DNA of 64,000 nucleotides from Haemonchus contortus (taxonomy: Eukaryota; Nematoda; Chromadorea; Rhabditida; Trichostrongylidae), in the NCBI GenBank assembly GCA_000469685.2, contig LS997564.1, forward strand, positions 17,010,615-17,074,614. Reading direction: 5' to 3'. The translations under genes and the position numbers were made by a program. Shown one piece after another: positions 10,529-22,848 of this stretch (the stretch's first letter is position 1; each line of letters opens with the position of its first letter). A model generated the notes under the pieces. The model was not told the DNA's origin, made no database searches, and saw only the letters and a list, made by a program, of their open reading frames with translations.

Positions 10529-10640
10529 AAAACCGATGTCTGAGGAATGGAGGGCTCGGTTGACCTAGGCAGATATCGATCCGAGTCTCGAACCTGTGAC
10601 CATGGATTGTGTGGTAGTGGGCCACTTGGCACTACGCCAG
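10529..10640 (-). mobile_element. tRNA-derived SINE, head fragment
   Basis: Reverse complement of the family head: A-box part TGGCGTAGTGCCAAG at the 10640 end, then CATGGTCACAGGTTCGAG (B box) and the body up to CGGTTTTC. The 3' two thirds are missing. Confidence 0.75.
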
Positions 10641-11587
10641 TGCAGATTTATAAATATAGCAAAAAATATAGGAGTATGGCTTTGGTACTGGCCGGCTTGC
10701 TTTCTCCTACACGCTCTCTTCTAATCGAGATTCAATCCCCTGTCCATGTGTGTGTGATAGTGACCACGAGCCATTGCAACTCCTCCGCCCCTAGGTCACT
10801 GAACACAAGTAGAATACTTCATTTTAGTAGCAGTGTTTATCTTAAATACTTCTCCCGAAACGAAATTGTCAACAAATATGTAGAACAATGAGCAAAGGGT
10901 TGTTTACTTGTCTTTATGCTGCACAAGTCGAAGTGTTGTTTGTTTCTGTGTTGATAAAAAGCAAAACAAACCTTGTAGAGACGACTGTTCCGCCGCGTGT
11001 AAGAGGTGCTTAATGTGTCGCTCTTCGCGTGCACTGCCATCTTACTAGTTACCCCTATGCGGCGACTATCGAGGTGAATCTGCCTCTCTATCCTACTAGG
11101 GATTCAGACGGATACTGACTCTACAGATATTTGCTCAACCTCATGTTTCCGGTTCTTTTTCAAAAATTGATTTTTCTTCTTTTCTTAGTAAAATTTTTCT
11201 TTCTTTCTTTTTTTTCTTTTTCTTTTTCTTTTCTTTTTTTTTCTTAAAATTAGTTCTTCAAAATTTTTTATTCGATGCACTAGTCCACTAAAGGCTTTTG
11301 CCAGAAGAATCGAAGAGATCGAGAGGATTCTGAAACGATGACTCAGGCAGTGAACGCTTCAGTGAGGGTGCAGCAGTTGCACATGATATCACTACAGCTG
11401 AAGGTACCTTCGCCTCCCCGACTCATGGATAGTGTCAGAAAGTTCCAGTCGTTCTCCTGCTCTGAAATCATTCTCAACGGAATTAGGAAGCTGTTCAATA
11501 TCTAAAAGACTCCTGCCTCGAGCAGCGAGACTGCTGCACTAGCACCCAGTACATTGATTATAAATGTTTTTGACATATAGGCAAGGT
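10641..11587. other. No gene; pyrimidine-rich low-complexity tract
   Basis: Positions 11171-11245 are an almost pure T/C tract on the plus strand. No long frame with a recognisable product. Confidence 0.5.
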
Positions 11588-11700
11588 GATATGCCGGTAG
11601 TGGCAAATGGCCCACATTATCACCCGTCTCTGCCCGGGATCTGACCACGGATCGTTATTCTCCCAGACCAATCAACCCCTCCATCTCTCCGTCCTTGGCT
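11588..11700 (+). mobile_element. tRNA-derived SINE, diverged head fragment
   Basis: Starts with GCCGGTAGTGGCAAATGGC (A-box region) and continues with the body words CCAGACCAATCAACCCCTCC. The B box is corrupted. Confidence 0.55.
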
Positions 11701-12206
11701 GGTTGGTTGTTATCAGTCTAGTCAGGAGGTTGAACTGGCTGAACTTTTGAAGCTGGAAACCGCAAGCCATTGTATGGGCCACTTACGCATCCAAAAGGTG
11801 CTATTGCGATTTCGAATGGAAGTCAAATTCGGGGTCCGTGTTCGTGTCGTCCAAAACGGGTTGATTACGGCAGGGTATCTATCCATCATCTCTAACTGAG
11901 AACAAATCGTTTCGAACAGCCGCAAGATAAAAAAGGACAAAAAACTCACAAAATCTGAGTATCCCTTTATTTGAGATCCACAAAGATAACTAGGGTGTAA
12001 GGGTTGGAAAGATAGATAACAACCACATCCCTTGCATACCTTAGGACTGATATTCATCTCAAAATCATTTCTCCCTTCACTTGAAACCTGAGTATGTGTG
12101 ATTGTAACTTTTTGGATCGTGAGGGACTTTTGCTCAACCAAGATTGGGTACTCAAAGACGTTATCCCAACAAAATAACTAAATAACTATGGAACTATAAA
12201 AAAATA

Positions 12207-12490
12207 ATCCCGTCTGATGGATGCGTCCCCCGCATTCGACTTCCATTCAGAATCGTTGTGGTGCATTGACAGTGGCCAATGTTGAATGTGAATGTTGTGT
12301 GGCCGATACAATGACTTGCGGTGGCCAGCCGATGTACAAGTCAGTGATTTTACCCTCCCAGACGAGTCTGGTATCAATTAATCGTCCCCGGAGAAATGAC
12401 AGGCTTGGTTGGCTTATGCGGTATCGATCCTAGACTCGAACCAGTGACCATGTGTGTGTGAAGTCCGCCACTTGCCGCTACACCACCTCC
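12207..12490 (-). mobile_element. tRNA-derived SINE, near full length
   Basis: Runs from the 3' body ATCCCGTCTGATGGATGCG at the left to the head at the right, where the complement reads GGTGGTGTAGCGGCAAG then GGTTCGAGTC, an A box and B box. It contains the family landmarks CAATGACTTGCGGTGGCCAG and GACGAGTCTGGTA. A short insertion lies near 12265. Confidence 0.88.
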
Positions 12491-14477
12491 ATAACTATGG
12501 GTCTATGGGAGCATTTTCTAATCCTTTCTCCCTTCGTTATTTCCTTCAATTTTGGTTATGTTTACTGGAAACTAGCTTTTGAACTCGAGCGTACTGCAAA
12601 ATTGATGCCTTCTACTCTAAACCATACACTCTACGTTCTACATTCTACATTTGCATGACAGCCGCCAATTGAAGAATAGGAAGTTAGGCTGTACATGATG
12701 AATTCTGAATGGTTTCAAGTTGTTCGAGGTAACGATGTACCATTCCGTTGTGAAAACGACTTTGTTCAAATTACCAAGTAAGGCTGACTACACTTTTCTA
12801 CTCGGTTCCGCCTATCAATAGACATGCCGGCGCGGATCGACACGCCCTCTAGGTTTCAGTCGATCACCAGAATTCCAATCAGTTGTAGGTGGATGTGACT
12901 TCTTTCTGCAATTCCTACTTTCCACTTACTCCATCACATAACGTCTTAGGATAAAGTAAGACTGGCTTGTGAACTGTGAATTCATCACATACTTATAAAA
13001 ATTACTTTTTACTGATACCCCTAACTTACTTTTAGCAATTAGCTGTATCGATCTCTTGTCGAACCATGATGCAAACCTCTTTTGTGAACTCGTCCGATTC
13101 CCAAAGTCTGAGAGAAAACACAAATATGTGCCTCTCCCTTCCCCCTTCTATAATTCTCTTGTGTATGGCTTTGCCGCTTTTATTTGGTTGGATTTCCTCC
13201 TCAACGACTGACTCGGACCGTTGAACTTTCCTACCCACATCCAGGTTATTGTACTCAGACATTCTGTATCATCGTAGAAGCCCCTTGGCCCTTCGGATGT
13301 GAAGCCACGTTCAAGGAAGTTCTCTTACTCAGTAAGCGGTTCTAGGCGTAATCGTTTACGTAGGCGGCGTAGTGGCAACATGGCGATTTCAAGGCCACCA
13401 AATTCGTCCCACGCAAAGATGGCCCCCACTCTCGGTTCTTGCGATCACTTTATCACTTTCGCTTGATGTTTCTTTACGCAACTCACTACTTTGCTTGTGG
13501 GCGTCCTGTATCGATCTCTCTTCCGGGAAGATTTCTCCCTAAAGTCTATCTACAACCATGATTTTTTCGACTTAAATCCTCTGGTATACGCCATAATTTT
13601 ACTCCGCTTCCAAATTTACCATCAGTGGGCTGGTCTATTATTCAACTAATTCATTAATGCACCATGACGAACGCACATTCTTGTTATTTTAATGTATTTA
13701 TCATGCAGCGTAACTTGTACTCTGACCAGTTTCTTATTTATCTCAAGACGAAAACTCGTCCACTTAATAAATCTAGCATGTTCTCTTCTTTTCGCTTCAT
13801 GTTTGGCTCATTGGACTCACTTACTTCTTCGCTACGTTTCTACCGCTGTCACTACGTAGGTGGTTTTACCGTAACCTCCTCAGTATTACTTGCTACATAG
13901 AGTGAACATTCTGTAAAATAAAGCAAATAAATAAATCAACCGACTGACTTGGGTGAAAACCGCTGGTTGTGCCTCAAACTTAACCCCTCTCCTCATTCTT
14001 TACATTCTTTTCGAAGTCTTGATGATTTTCTATTCGGTTTCACTGCATACCATGGCTTGTGGGAGGCGAGTCATGTATTACTCATTGCTATCCTTCTTTC
14101 AGGCATATTTGGAACTGAAAAAGTCATTGCAGTGAGGTAAAAGGGGTTGATCAGCTTGGGTGTGCCCTGAAGGGGATTTGTTTCCAGAACTGTGTGCTTG
14201 CTGCCATAGCTAGACCACATCAAGAGTATTACTACTAAAAAAGATATACCCAGAGTATTTCTATAGAAAGAATTGGAAAAGCTGTTATTGTTCAACTTGG
14301 TACCTCTCATCCTTTTGGGTGTCTAACACTGGTCAAATGGTTCCGAAAGGGCGAAAGTAGTCCCTCGATCTGCGCCTTTTCCATATTTTCTGCGTATAAG
14401 CACAATTTGTTTGAATTTCACAACTATGAACTTTTGCTTTCAAAGGCATTTTTAAGAAATGTCGTGTTCTGTTGGTA
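12491..14477. other. No recognisable gene
   Basis: Frames up to 79 codons, no motif. A hydrophilic open stretch on the minus strand (13262-13032) has a codon-like composition but no identifiable relatives or convincing splice partners. Confidence 0.4.
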
Positions 14478-14722
14478 GAAGTGGCGTAGAGGCAAGTGAT
14501 CACCCACATGGCTTCAAAAAGGGCCTGGATTTCCGCCTAGGCCAATCATCCCTCCCAAGCCGGTTGATTGGTATGATACCGTCTGGGAGAATAACGACAC
14601 TGATTGGTACATCAGCTGGTAGAGGTAAGTTGTTGCGTAGCAAGTACACATTCAGACGCTACTACGACATGAATGGAAGTTGAGTGCGGGGGCGCATCCC
14701 AAGGACGTGATTGACTTACGCC
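14478..14722 (+). mobile_element. tRNA-derived SINE
   Basis: Head GTGGCGTAGAGGCAAGTG at the left; body TTCCGCCTAGGCCAATC, then TACATCAGCTGG and GAATGGAAGTTGAGTGCGGG at the right. The B box is eroded. Confidence 0.82.
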
Positions 14723-14947
14723 AGAACTGGACACCTTATAGCCTTAAGTTTCCCCAGGATTTAGTTCTCAGAAAGATCATGAATTCATTAGCAAACTATA
14801 CCCACACGTATAAAGTATTACAATGATATGGACACTCGTGTAATTTTTATTACCTCTGTAGGACACAAAACTCATATCGGATTATCTTAGCTTCTCCTGA
14901 TTCGAAGTCTCACAATATTGAGCGATCCTTTTTTTGATAAGAAAAAT

Positions 14948-15239
14948 GATAAAAGGATGAAGTCTTTGGGCGCCAATCAATCCAATCTGAGGTTCGCCCA
15001 CGCATTCGATTCCCATTCAGAATGGTAGTGGGGATTGAATGCGTATGTGGCCTACACAATGACTTGTGGGGTCAGGCGATGTAAAACTCAGCTTATATCC
15101 TCCCAAACGAGTCTTACGCCAATTAAACGACCCCGGAGGGATGGAAGACCTGGTTGACCGAGGCGGATATCAATCCGGGGCTTGAACCCGCGACCATGCG
15201 TGTGACATAGCGCCCCACTTGCCACTACACCACCTCCAG
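14948..15239 (-). mobile_element. tRNA-derived SINE, near full length
   Basis: Tail GATAAAAGGATGAAGTC at the left, head at 15239 whose complement reads GGAGGTGGTGTAGTGGCAAG with B box GGTTCAAGCC. One of the best preserved copies. Confidence 0.88.
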
Positions 15240-16503
15240 TCTTTTGTTTTTTTGGTAATATCCAACATTTTTATGAAAGCTTTTCGGATGATAGGAATTG
15301 CAAATAATTTTGTCGGTAGTCAGCAAACTATCCAAATTCTCAAATATTTACAACGATCTTAGGCTTCAATGGATCATTTACCTGGAGGTAGGAACTATTA
15401 GTTCGCCCTGACAGTTCACATTTACTCATACTGCTGCAAAGTTTGCCTAAGAACTGTCCAGTCAATCAGGAGTTATGCGGTGGACACGTCTTGACACCAG
15501 GATAAGCACCAGCAGTAGATGAAACCGGTTCGATTGGGAGTCTTTCGCAGAGTTTTTCAAAAATCCATGATGATTAGCGACATTCCACAAAGTTGGACGC
15601 CACGGAATCGGTTAAGAAACTTGCACTTTTTTGTGCAATATGTATGCCACAAAATTCCCGATAATTTTGACGAAGGATGACTACAATTTTTTAGTTGTTC
15701 CCATACAGATGACCTACAGGTTCCCATCCGTTGATCTGGGATGATTTTTGTACTTTGCCACATTATTTGCATTACGTAGTCGAGATACAGATTGATTTTG
15801 TTGCTTACCTACTCACAATATCACTTAATTACATATATTTATACACCAATAAATTGCAGAAGATTCGGCCACTGAATCTGAGTTGTCGAAAAAGTCATGA
15901 CGTATGTTTTTAGCAAAGGAGTGAACAGTATAGTATAGGTTCATCAATCATATACCCATATTACTGCCCTTCTTCGATTGTTCCTCAGTGGTTCTTCAAC
16001 ATCATTCAGACGGGTTCATGTTTTTATTCGCTCGTGAAGTTTTTCTACTTTTCTCCGGCGGGGAATTGAATGCATTCTCAATCTACAGATTTATTTGAAT
16101 CGAACTCATTTTGTCTAATAACGAAGTGAGTGGATGATTACAAATTCCTAATGTTCGATAATGTCGGTAGTTCTTATATTCATAGAGTACTTGTCATGGT
16201 ACATGTGACAATAAAAGAAGAGTTCGATGGGCTGGCTAAAGTGACCTTCTTCAGTCTCCCTCAACTTCTGAGTGGAGTTCAAAAATGTATGAGATACACT
16301 TCTGTGAGGATGAAGCTCTATCCCTAGCCAGTCGCGTGCTCCGTACTCCAAGATACTCCAGTAAGCATGAATTATTATATTTGTCACGATCAATTACCTC
16401 TCTCTCGGAAATGAGCTCGAACTGAGAACGAGGCTCACTCTCAAAGGAATCCTGTCTACGATTCCATTCAAAAGGAGTCATCACTTGGTAGGACCATGAC
16501 CAT
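15240..16503. other. No recognisable gene
   Basis: Frames of 60-81 codons on both strands overlap between 16130 and 16484 without a known motif. Nothing else visible. Confidence 0.4.
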
Positions 16504-17480
16504 TGACCTCTTAAGCTCCGTCCTACTTATGGAATCGGGTAAATATGTCTGCTGGTGTGTGTGTATGTGTATGTGGATGTGAATGTGGATGTGGATATGT
16601 ATACCTGCGTCTGACCGGAAATTCATTACTCCCATCCGCGTGGACAGAAAACGTTCAAATTTGGCAGGAGCACAAGCGGCATGGTGGGAACACATTGGGA
16701 ACACATATGTCTGGTGGATGATAGGACAGGACTTCACCCACAGGGGGCCGGGTTTGCGCAAAATAAATGTTACATTAAATAAATAAATCTTTGAATAAAT
16801 AATAATCCTACTTATATAATCGGCTAGGTGTGTCTGTTGGTGTGTTTGAGTGTATGTGTGTGTGTGTGTGTTTGTGTGTGAGTTCGTCTGACCGGAAATC
16901 CATAACTGCTGTCCCACTGGACCTAGGGCATTCAAATTTGAAAGAGAGATAGGGGGCATGATGGGAACACTGATGGCAGGTGATAGGAAGTGACAACTAA
17001 CGATAGAAACTGATAAGGAGCCTTAAAAGGCGGAGGCCTTAGGATCCGTAACTACCTTCGTATTAGCGGTGAAGCCCTGGCACTTTGATAGGTGGTGTAT
17101 GATGTGAAGGGACCGCAAATGTTTGGTGACAGGGATTGATAACAACTGATAGGGACTGATAAGAAACCATAGAAGGCGAGAGCCACTAGATCTGTAACGC
17201 ACTTTCTGTTAATAATGGAATCTTGGAATTTTAATATGTTGTAAGATGTGACAGGATCGTAGGTACCCGGTGACGGGATCGAGAACGGTTTGTGGCAAGT
17301 CAGGAGCTGATAAAACTGATAAGGGCTAATGAAAATCCTCGAAAGCGTAGTGCACTATAATAATGACTTTAATAGTGGAGCCTTGACAGCTTGGCGTGTG
17401 ATGTAGACTATAATGGGATCGTAGATGACCTATGGTAGGGACTGATAACATCTGATAGCGACTGATAACAGCACTTGCCA
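16504..17480. repeat. Degenerate direct repeats with TG microsatellites
   Basis: Two related blocks, about 16524-16740 and 16803-16990, share TCCTACTTAT, a TG-rich microsatellite, CTGACCGGAAAT, TTCAAATTT and GGCATG.TGGGAACAC. From 16995 to 17475 three diverged units of about 145-185 bp follow, each marked by ACTGATAAG or ACTGATAGG words and by GGGATCGTAG or GGGACCGCA. A further partial block lies at 17864-18040. No coding content. Confidence 0.65.
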
Positions 17481-19257
17481 ATCGAATTTAACTCCTGTGG
17501 TATGTATTTATGATTACGACTAGTATATAGATTACGACAGCTACCCAGCAATGTTTCTAACTCGGTGGAAGATCAAGGGTACTTTATATTTTGATATCAT
17601 TTACGACAAAGCTCATCCGACCGTCAATAGTTTGGGCTTCTCAACTAATGATGTACCCGTGGAGGAAAGAAGGTCCAGTCATAACGAAATCTTATAATAG
17701 TATTACTAACACTTGAAAACATTAGTGAATACTATTCAATTCTTTGGTTGCCTATCGGGTAAAACTTTAATGGTTCATAATTTTCAAGATGAAGAACAAC
17801 CGACTGACACTTTTAAACGTGGGCATGTGGTGCACGCATTGGCGTGCGTAGCCCAATTGGTTGTGTAAATAAATAAATGTTTGAGAGAATGTTCATAATT
17901 CCCGTCCCTGTGAACCTAGAACGTTCAAATTTGGCAAAAAAACAAGGGCCGGGATGAAAACATTTATGGTATGCGGTAGGGCCGATTCTGCCCATCATGG
18001 GCGGTCCGTCTGGCACTGTTATAATCAAGCTTCTTCCATCTATCAAGTTTTCATTCCCTCCGAAAGAAAGCCGATTCGTTCAGGTTCTATAAGTATGATG
18101 TGGATGCTCACCTGCATCATAGAATGCTTTGTCTAGTTCCTAAGGGTCTCATGCTTGTTCCATCTGAGCTTCTCTAGATAAAAAGGTCAAGCAAAGCGAT
18201 GAATCAGAACGGTCTTAAGAATATTTTTTCCGATTCGCTGCCCAAAAAGTATCGTGGTAGCCTGGGATATTTTCAATTTTTCTCAAGTATTTTCATCATG
18301 AGGGATTGAGTAAACTGTGATTGAATCACTCAACTGGTCTTTTTGAGTTAAGGAGAAATCATTGAATATCAATCGACCAACTACCCAATTCTTTCGAGTG
18401 GAAAGACTGTCGGCTTTCGAGCGTTACAGCAAACTACCTGCATTATGTCTTTTGACAAAAATCTGTTATGCAAAAACATAATTATGACTATGTAATTGTA
18501 ACTAAACTATAACTGCTATGGAGGGCCAGAATAGTCTCAATTTCAAGATGTCTCAACCTTTGGCTGATAGTGATCGTCTATTCGTTGGTTTGAAGCCTAT
18601 TCCTTTCCTTGCATGAGGGAATCTTGTTAGGTTCCCATAGAGAAATGGCTCCAAGACTTTGCCTCGAATCAGTTCGAATCTGTCTAACTTACTGCAATAC
18701 ATACAATCAACTACCAAATCATGAAGACATAATCCATAGGTCTTAGGTTAACTATCGATATACTTGAGAGTAGTGACACAGATCAGTTAACGAACTGTAC
18801 TGATGAACTCATGGATGTTAGAACTCATTACTCGAGGGTCACCTCGAATCTGAATAGAAGCCTAACGCCTGCAGTGAAACAGGGGAGTAATTAACCGTCA
18901 AGAGAACATTACTGTCTTTTTCAAGGACATCGTTCTATCCCCATTACGAAGAACCCATGGGCTTCTAGATGAGGCTCAAAATGGAGTGTTGCCGAACACC
19001 GAAGGGTTCGGCAAACACGTACTTGATCAGTAGCAGTGACTGGTAACCCATGCTATTTGGGCACTATTCCTTGCCCTATAGGAGGGGTAGAAGAAGCCAA
19101 ATGAGTAATGTTCATGAAGGCAAGGACTACTACCTCTTTCAAAAGAAAAAGCAAACAATGTTAAGGGCGAGAGGAGAGGGAAATGGGATGTGGTGGGATG
19201 ATGTGAAGAGTTTTTGAAGAGGTCTTCTTAATATATTTATTTGCGCATTTTATTCAA
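17481..19257. other. No recognisable gene; partial repeat at 17864-18040
   Basis: The block at 17864-18040 repeats the GAACCTAGAACGTTCAAATT word of the upstream repeat. The rest shows no frame longer than 77 codons. Confidence 0.4.
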
Positions 19258-19370
19258 TGCGGTGGATGTGGTGTAGTGGTAAGTGGCTCACTGCCACACA
19301 CACACACATGGTCTGGGAATAGGCTCTTGATCTGATATCTGCCCAGCCCAACCGAGTCTTCTCGAACATA
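19258..19370 (+). mobile_element. tRNA-derived SINE, head fragment
   Basis: GGATGTGGTGTAGTGGTAAG gives a good A box, followed by a CA-rich stretch and CATGGTC; then ATATCTGCCCAGCCCAACCG. Truncated after about 110 bp. Confidence 0.75.
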
Positions 19371-19454
19371 TTGTACCTTATGCGTAAGATAGCGCAGTGC
19401 TGTCTCTGTGCGATTTACGGAACGAATTTCGGTTCAGGCAAACTAACATGGCTA

Positions 19455-19488
19455 TTTGTTTGTTTGTTTGTTTGTTTGTTTGTTTGTT
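19455..19488. repeat. (TTTG)n microsatellite
   Basis: About eight TTTG units. Confidence 0.95.
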
Positions 19489-21254
19489 GTTAGCTAAGCT
19501 AGAGCTCATACGTGGGAGCTGACGTGCAGAAGAGAGTTGGCTCTGACCTTTGTACGGCTTTACTATCCTGAATCGGAGTCGAACAACTTCCTGTCATAAG
19601 AGGATCAAGTTCTGATGGCGCCATCCTTTCCGTTCATTTCTATTCATTTCTATTCTGGGTTTTGAGAGACGCTTAGAGTTCGCCAAGGTAGGGGTCTAGT
19701 TTCAGTTTGCTTCAATCTAAAAAGTAATGCCGCTAGATCATTAGTTCCAATGGATCAATCCCTATCCTCAGCGCTAATTGATCTGCCCGTTATCAGACAA
19801 GTGGTAGAGGGGGATCACTGAATGCTACGCCTGCGAAAACCCGGTTCCCGTCCGAAAAGGGATCAGTGTAAAGGGCAGATAAATGAATGCGCGCACTGCA
19901 CTATTTTTCAATTTGCCTTTCGCTATCAGCATAAATCATCAACAACATCCGGTGCAGGAGGTGGGCCTATGCGTGTGGGGGCTCCCGATTGTTTATGGTG
20001 TCACCATGCATTTGGAGACGAACTATCGTAAGCGACCGCTATCCATCATGGCGGCACTCGACATGGTGGGCAGCAGTCAATGTGTGTGGCAGGCATTTCG
20101 TCTCCATCAAAGAGCCACCGAAAAAACAACCACTACAAAAACTGGTTACTTCTTAACTTTGTGGCGCTGCTTTGGCAAGTGTTTTGATTGGGCACCACCG
20201 CGACACTTGACGGACGGAATGGGCAAGGCGTATACCAAAGAATAAGAAAGCATCATCTAAAAGGAGCTGACCTGTGAAAGAGTGCGCCATTAGAGGGTTG
20301 TACGCTGGCGTGTTGACAGATGGTAGTGATCGAATTAGACCTCTTACCAAGTGGGACAGTTTGAACACCGGATTGGTTCTAGTGAACCTAGCAGCCTGAA
20401 TGGGCCAATGGTCGCTTGAAGACCGGATTGGTTTTGGGCATGACTTGGGCATGATTTCAACCTCAAGATTGACGTCTTCATTAACATAACTTACTACTTA
20501 TGATAAATCTTGAAGAGACATTACTCAGAAATAGAAGAAAAACTCAGGTAAAACTGTAGCTGGAGGAGAGGGGGAGGAGAATGAGGGTACCTGCCGTCTC
20601 TAACACTAGCCCTTTGACCACAGAGGAGGCGGCTTAGCCGCTTTTGCGGAGGGCTCGTAATGATGCTTCCTGAGCAGGAATAGTATGTTAACACCTTACC
20701 TCTTACAACTTTGGAAAGAAATGAGCCAGTGGCCAACCGAATGTTCAATTCTTCCTCCATTCCAGCTTTTTAAGCGAGAGGATCTCTCAATCACCCTGCT
20801 GTTCTTCTCAATCCCACCCTAGTGATGTTTACTTGAAAAACCATATTCCACAGGCTAAAAAAGTTTCCAAGAACGACTACAGGCTAGGAGAGCCGGCTAT
20901 ACCTTCTTCTCTGCTCTTTAGCGACTAGTGTTAGAGAAGAGGGATGGCCCCTTGACCTCGAATGTGATTTCACTGAATTTTTTACCACAGCTACCTTTTT
21001 ATGGCAATTTAAATGCACTGTTCACGAAAAAATGGTTTCGGAGATTTGCACATGGTTTGAAGTCGACGGCCCCTCTGATACCATTTGTGCAGGAATAAGG
21101 TCGGAAAACGGCCTGGATAGGGCACAATAAGGGGCCGGAGAGTGAGCCACGGTCGCCCTCCGCCCCTCGCTAGGCTGACTACGAAATCTAATTGCCGTTC
21201 ACCACTTTCGCGTTGGAGCGAAGTTGGTGAAAAATCGATAAGCTGGTTGGCAAA
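19489..21254. other. No recognisable gene
   Basis: A 120-codon frame at 19883-20245 has no known motif and is overlapped by frames on the other strand. A word starting GCACTGTTCACGAAAAAATG at about 21016 recurs at about 59503 and inverted at about 40175, so it belongs to some dispersed repeat. Confidence 0.4.
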
Positions 21255-21575
21255 TTGCCAGAGTCTGCCAGTCAGATTGGGGGGACGGTACGAACTAAGG
21301 TGTAAGGTACGTCCGAGGGTGCGCGCGGCAAATTGCGCGGCGAAGTTCGTGACGATTTGTACGACTGCGGCCCCAATTTTCGGGGCACAAACTCGAAGTA
21401 GTGTAGGTTAGTAGGGTCAGATGATCCTCCTGTTCCACTCTATTTCGAATTTGGGCCCAAATGATAGGCGCCAAAGTCGTCCAAGTCATTACGAACTTCG
21501 CCGCGCAACTTGCCGCGCGCATCCTCGGACGCACATTCGTACACATACCCGTCAGATTGTCAGGCAAATTGGGTG
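21255..21575. repeat. Foldback element with imperfect inverted arms
   Basis: Left arm about 21308-21404 and right arm about 21437-21540 are imperfect inverted copies sharing, in the same reading direction, CGTCCGAGG, TGCGCGCGGCAA and TTGCGCGGCGAAGTTCGT. Weaker similarity continues outwards (CAGTCAGATTGG opposite a GACAATCTGACGG complement). High CpG compared with its surroundings. The frames on both strands here are products of this symmetry. Confidence 0.7.
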
Positions 21576-22278
21576 TGTTGTCGTATTGCAGACATTGCGT
21601 CGCCTTCGTGCACTCGCCCGAACACTCCCTCAACCGCCGTTCTTCCAATGTGAAACTCGTCCAACCCCCCTTTCCAGCTCTTTTTTGACCCTTTCTATTT
21701 CTTTTTGTTCATCGTTTTTTGCGCCTTTTTCGTTGTTATCGTTTTATTCTAGAGTAGTTCTATCAATTCCTGTCAAAAAAGGGTACCCTAAATTTATCGT
21801 AACCGGTGCCTTTAATGTTTCCTAACTCTGCTACCATGCCAAGTAATGCGCAAAAAGGTCTTGCTTTCTGGGGAATTTCTTCATACAAACTTTGTTTGAT
21901 TTGGCAGCGATTTTTATGGCTCAGTCAAGGTACAGGTAATTGAAAACTTGGAATAATAAAAAAACTAGCAAAACAAAGATTGAAATAAAATAAAAAGATA
22001 TTACATAATATGATAGAGCAGGAGACCGAGTGGTAACGAATGGAAACGCCGTCACAACCACACACACATATTGGAGTCGACTACCACATCATCAGGTTAT
22101 ACCCTTTAGTTGGTAATCTAACCATAAGAAGATGAAGACCAATCCGTTCATGAACTGCCCCATGAGCCTTTCCATACGGGAAATATCGTCATTCATGGGT
22201 TTCCTCGATTCTGATTATTAGATGTAGCAGAAAACGGGCTGATCAATGTCAACCCCTGTATTTTTTGCTGTTCAAGCT
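21576..22278. other. No recognisable gene
   Basis: Pyrimidine-rich around 21660-21760; no motif or repeat recognised. Confidence 0.4.
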
Positions 22279-22530
22279 TGCCGTGGTGTAGTGGCAAGGG
22301 GCGCACTGCCGCACACGCATGGTCACGGGTTCGAGGCTCGCTATATATTTCCGCCTAAGCCAGCCAAACCTCCCATCCTTCCTAGTCGCGATCGCTAATT
22401 TGATATCAGATTGTCTGGGAGGATAAAAGCACTGACTCCTACATCGGCTGGCCATTGTATAGGTCACATACGCATTCAAAATATTACTACCTTTCTGAAA
22501 GGGAATTGATTGCGGAGCGCATCACAGAAA
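22279..22530 (+). mobile_element. tRNA-derived SINE with intact A and B boxes
   Basis: Best copy for the Pol III promoter: A box TGGTGTAGTGG at 22284-22294 and B box GGTTCGAGGCT at 22328-22338, 34 bp apart, as in a tRNA gene. The body follows: TTCCGCCTAAGCCAGCC, GTCTGGGAGGATAAAAGCAC, ACATCGGCTGGCC. The far 3' end is diverged. Confidence 0.9.
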
Positions 22531-22591
22531 CGGGATTACAATAACCTTGAACAAAGTAAGTAAAAATTGAATAGCAGCAATTTTAGGAGTT

Positions 22592-22848
22592 ATCCATCCC
22601 TTTTTGGGATGAGCTCACGCATCCGACTTTCATTCAGAATTGCAGTGGAATTTGAGCGCTTACTTGTTCTACGCGGCAACATCATGTCCACCAGCTGATT
22701 TCAGTGCTTTTCTGTTCCTAAACAAGTCTAGTCTCAATTAAATGGAGCCACCGGATAGAAAACCCGACTGGCCAAGACTGATATCGGCCCTGAATTTGTT
22801 CCTATGCCCGTATGCCTTGTGACCTGCTAGTAGGCATTACGTAACTGT
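22592..22848 (-). mobile_element. tRNA-derived SINE, diverged copy
   Basis: Keeps CATCCGACTTTCATTCAGAA and the CAAGTCTAGTCTCAATTAAA body word (consensus GACGAGTCTGGTACCAATTAA), in the same order as better copies. The head is barely recognisable. Confidence 0.65.

Noticed and set aside
11722..12141. 139-codon minus-strand frame
   Set aside because: No known motif, no splice-site support, and it sits between SINE fragments.
21142..21825. Frames of 89-134 codons
   Set aside because: They fall on the foldback element and its GC-rich arms; pieces of frames on opposite strands translate to the same text.
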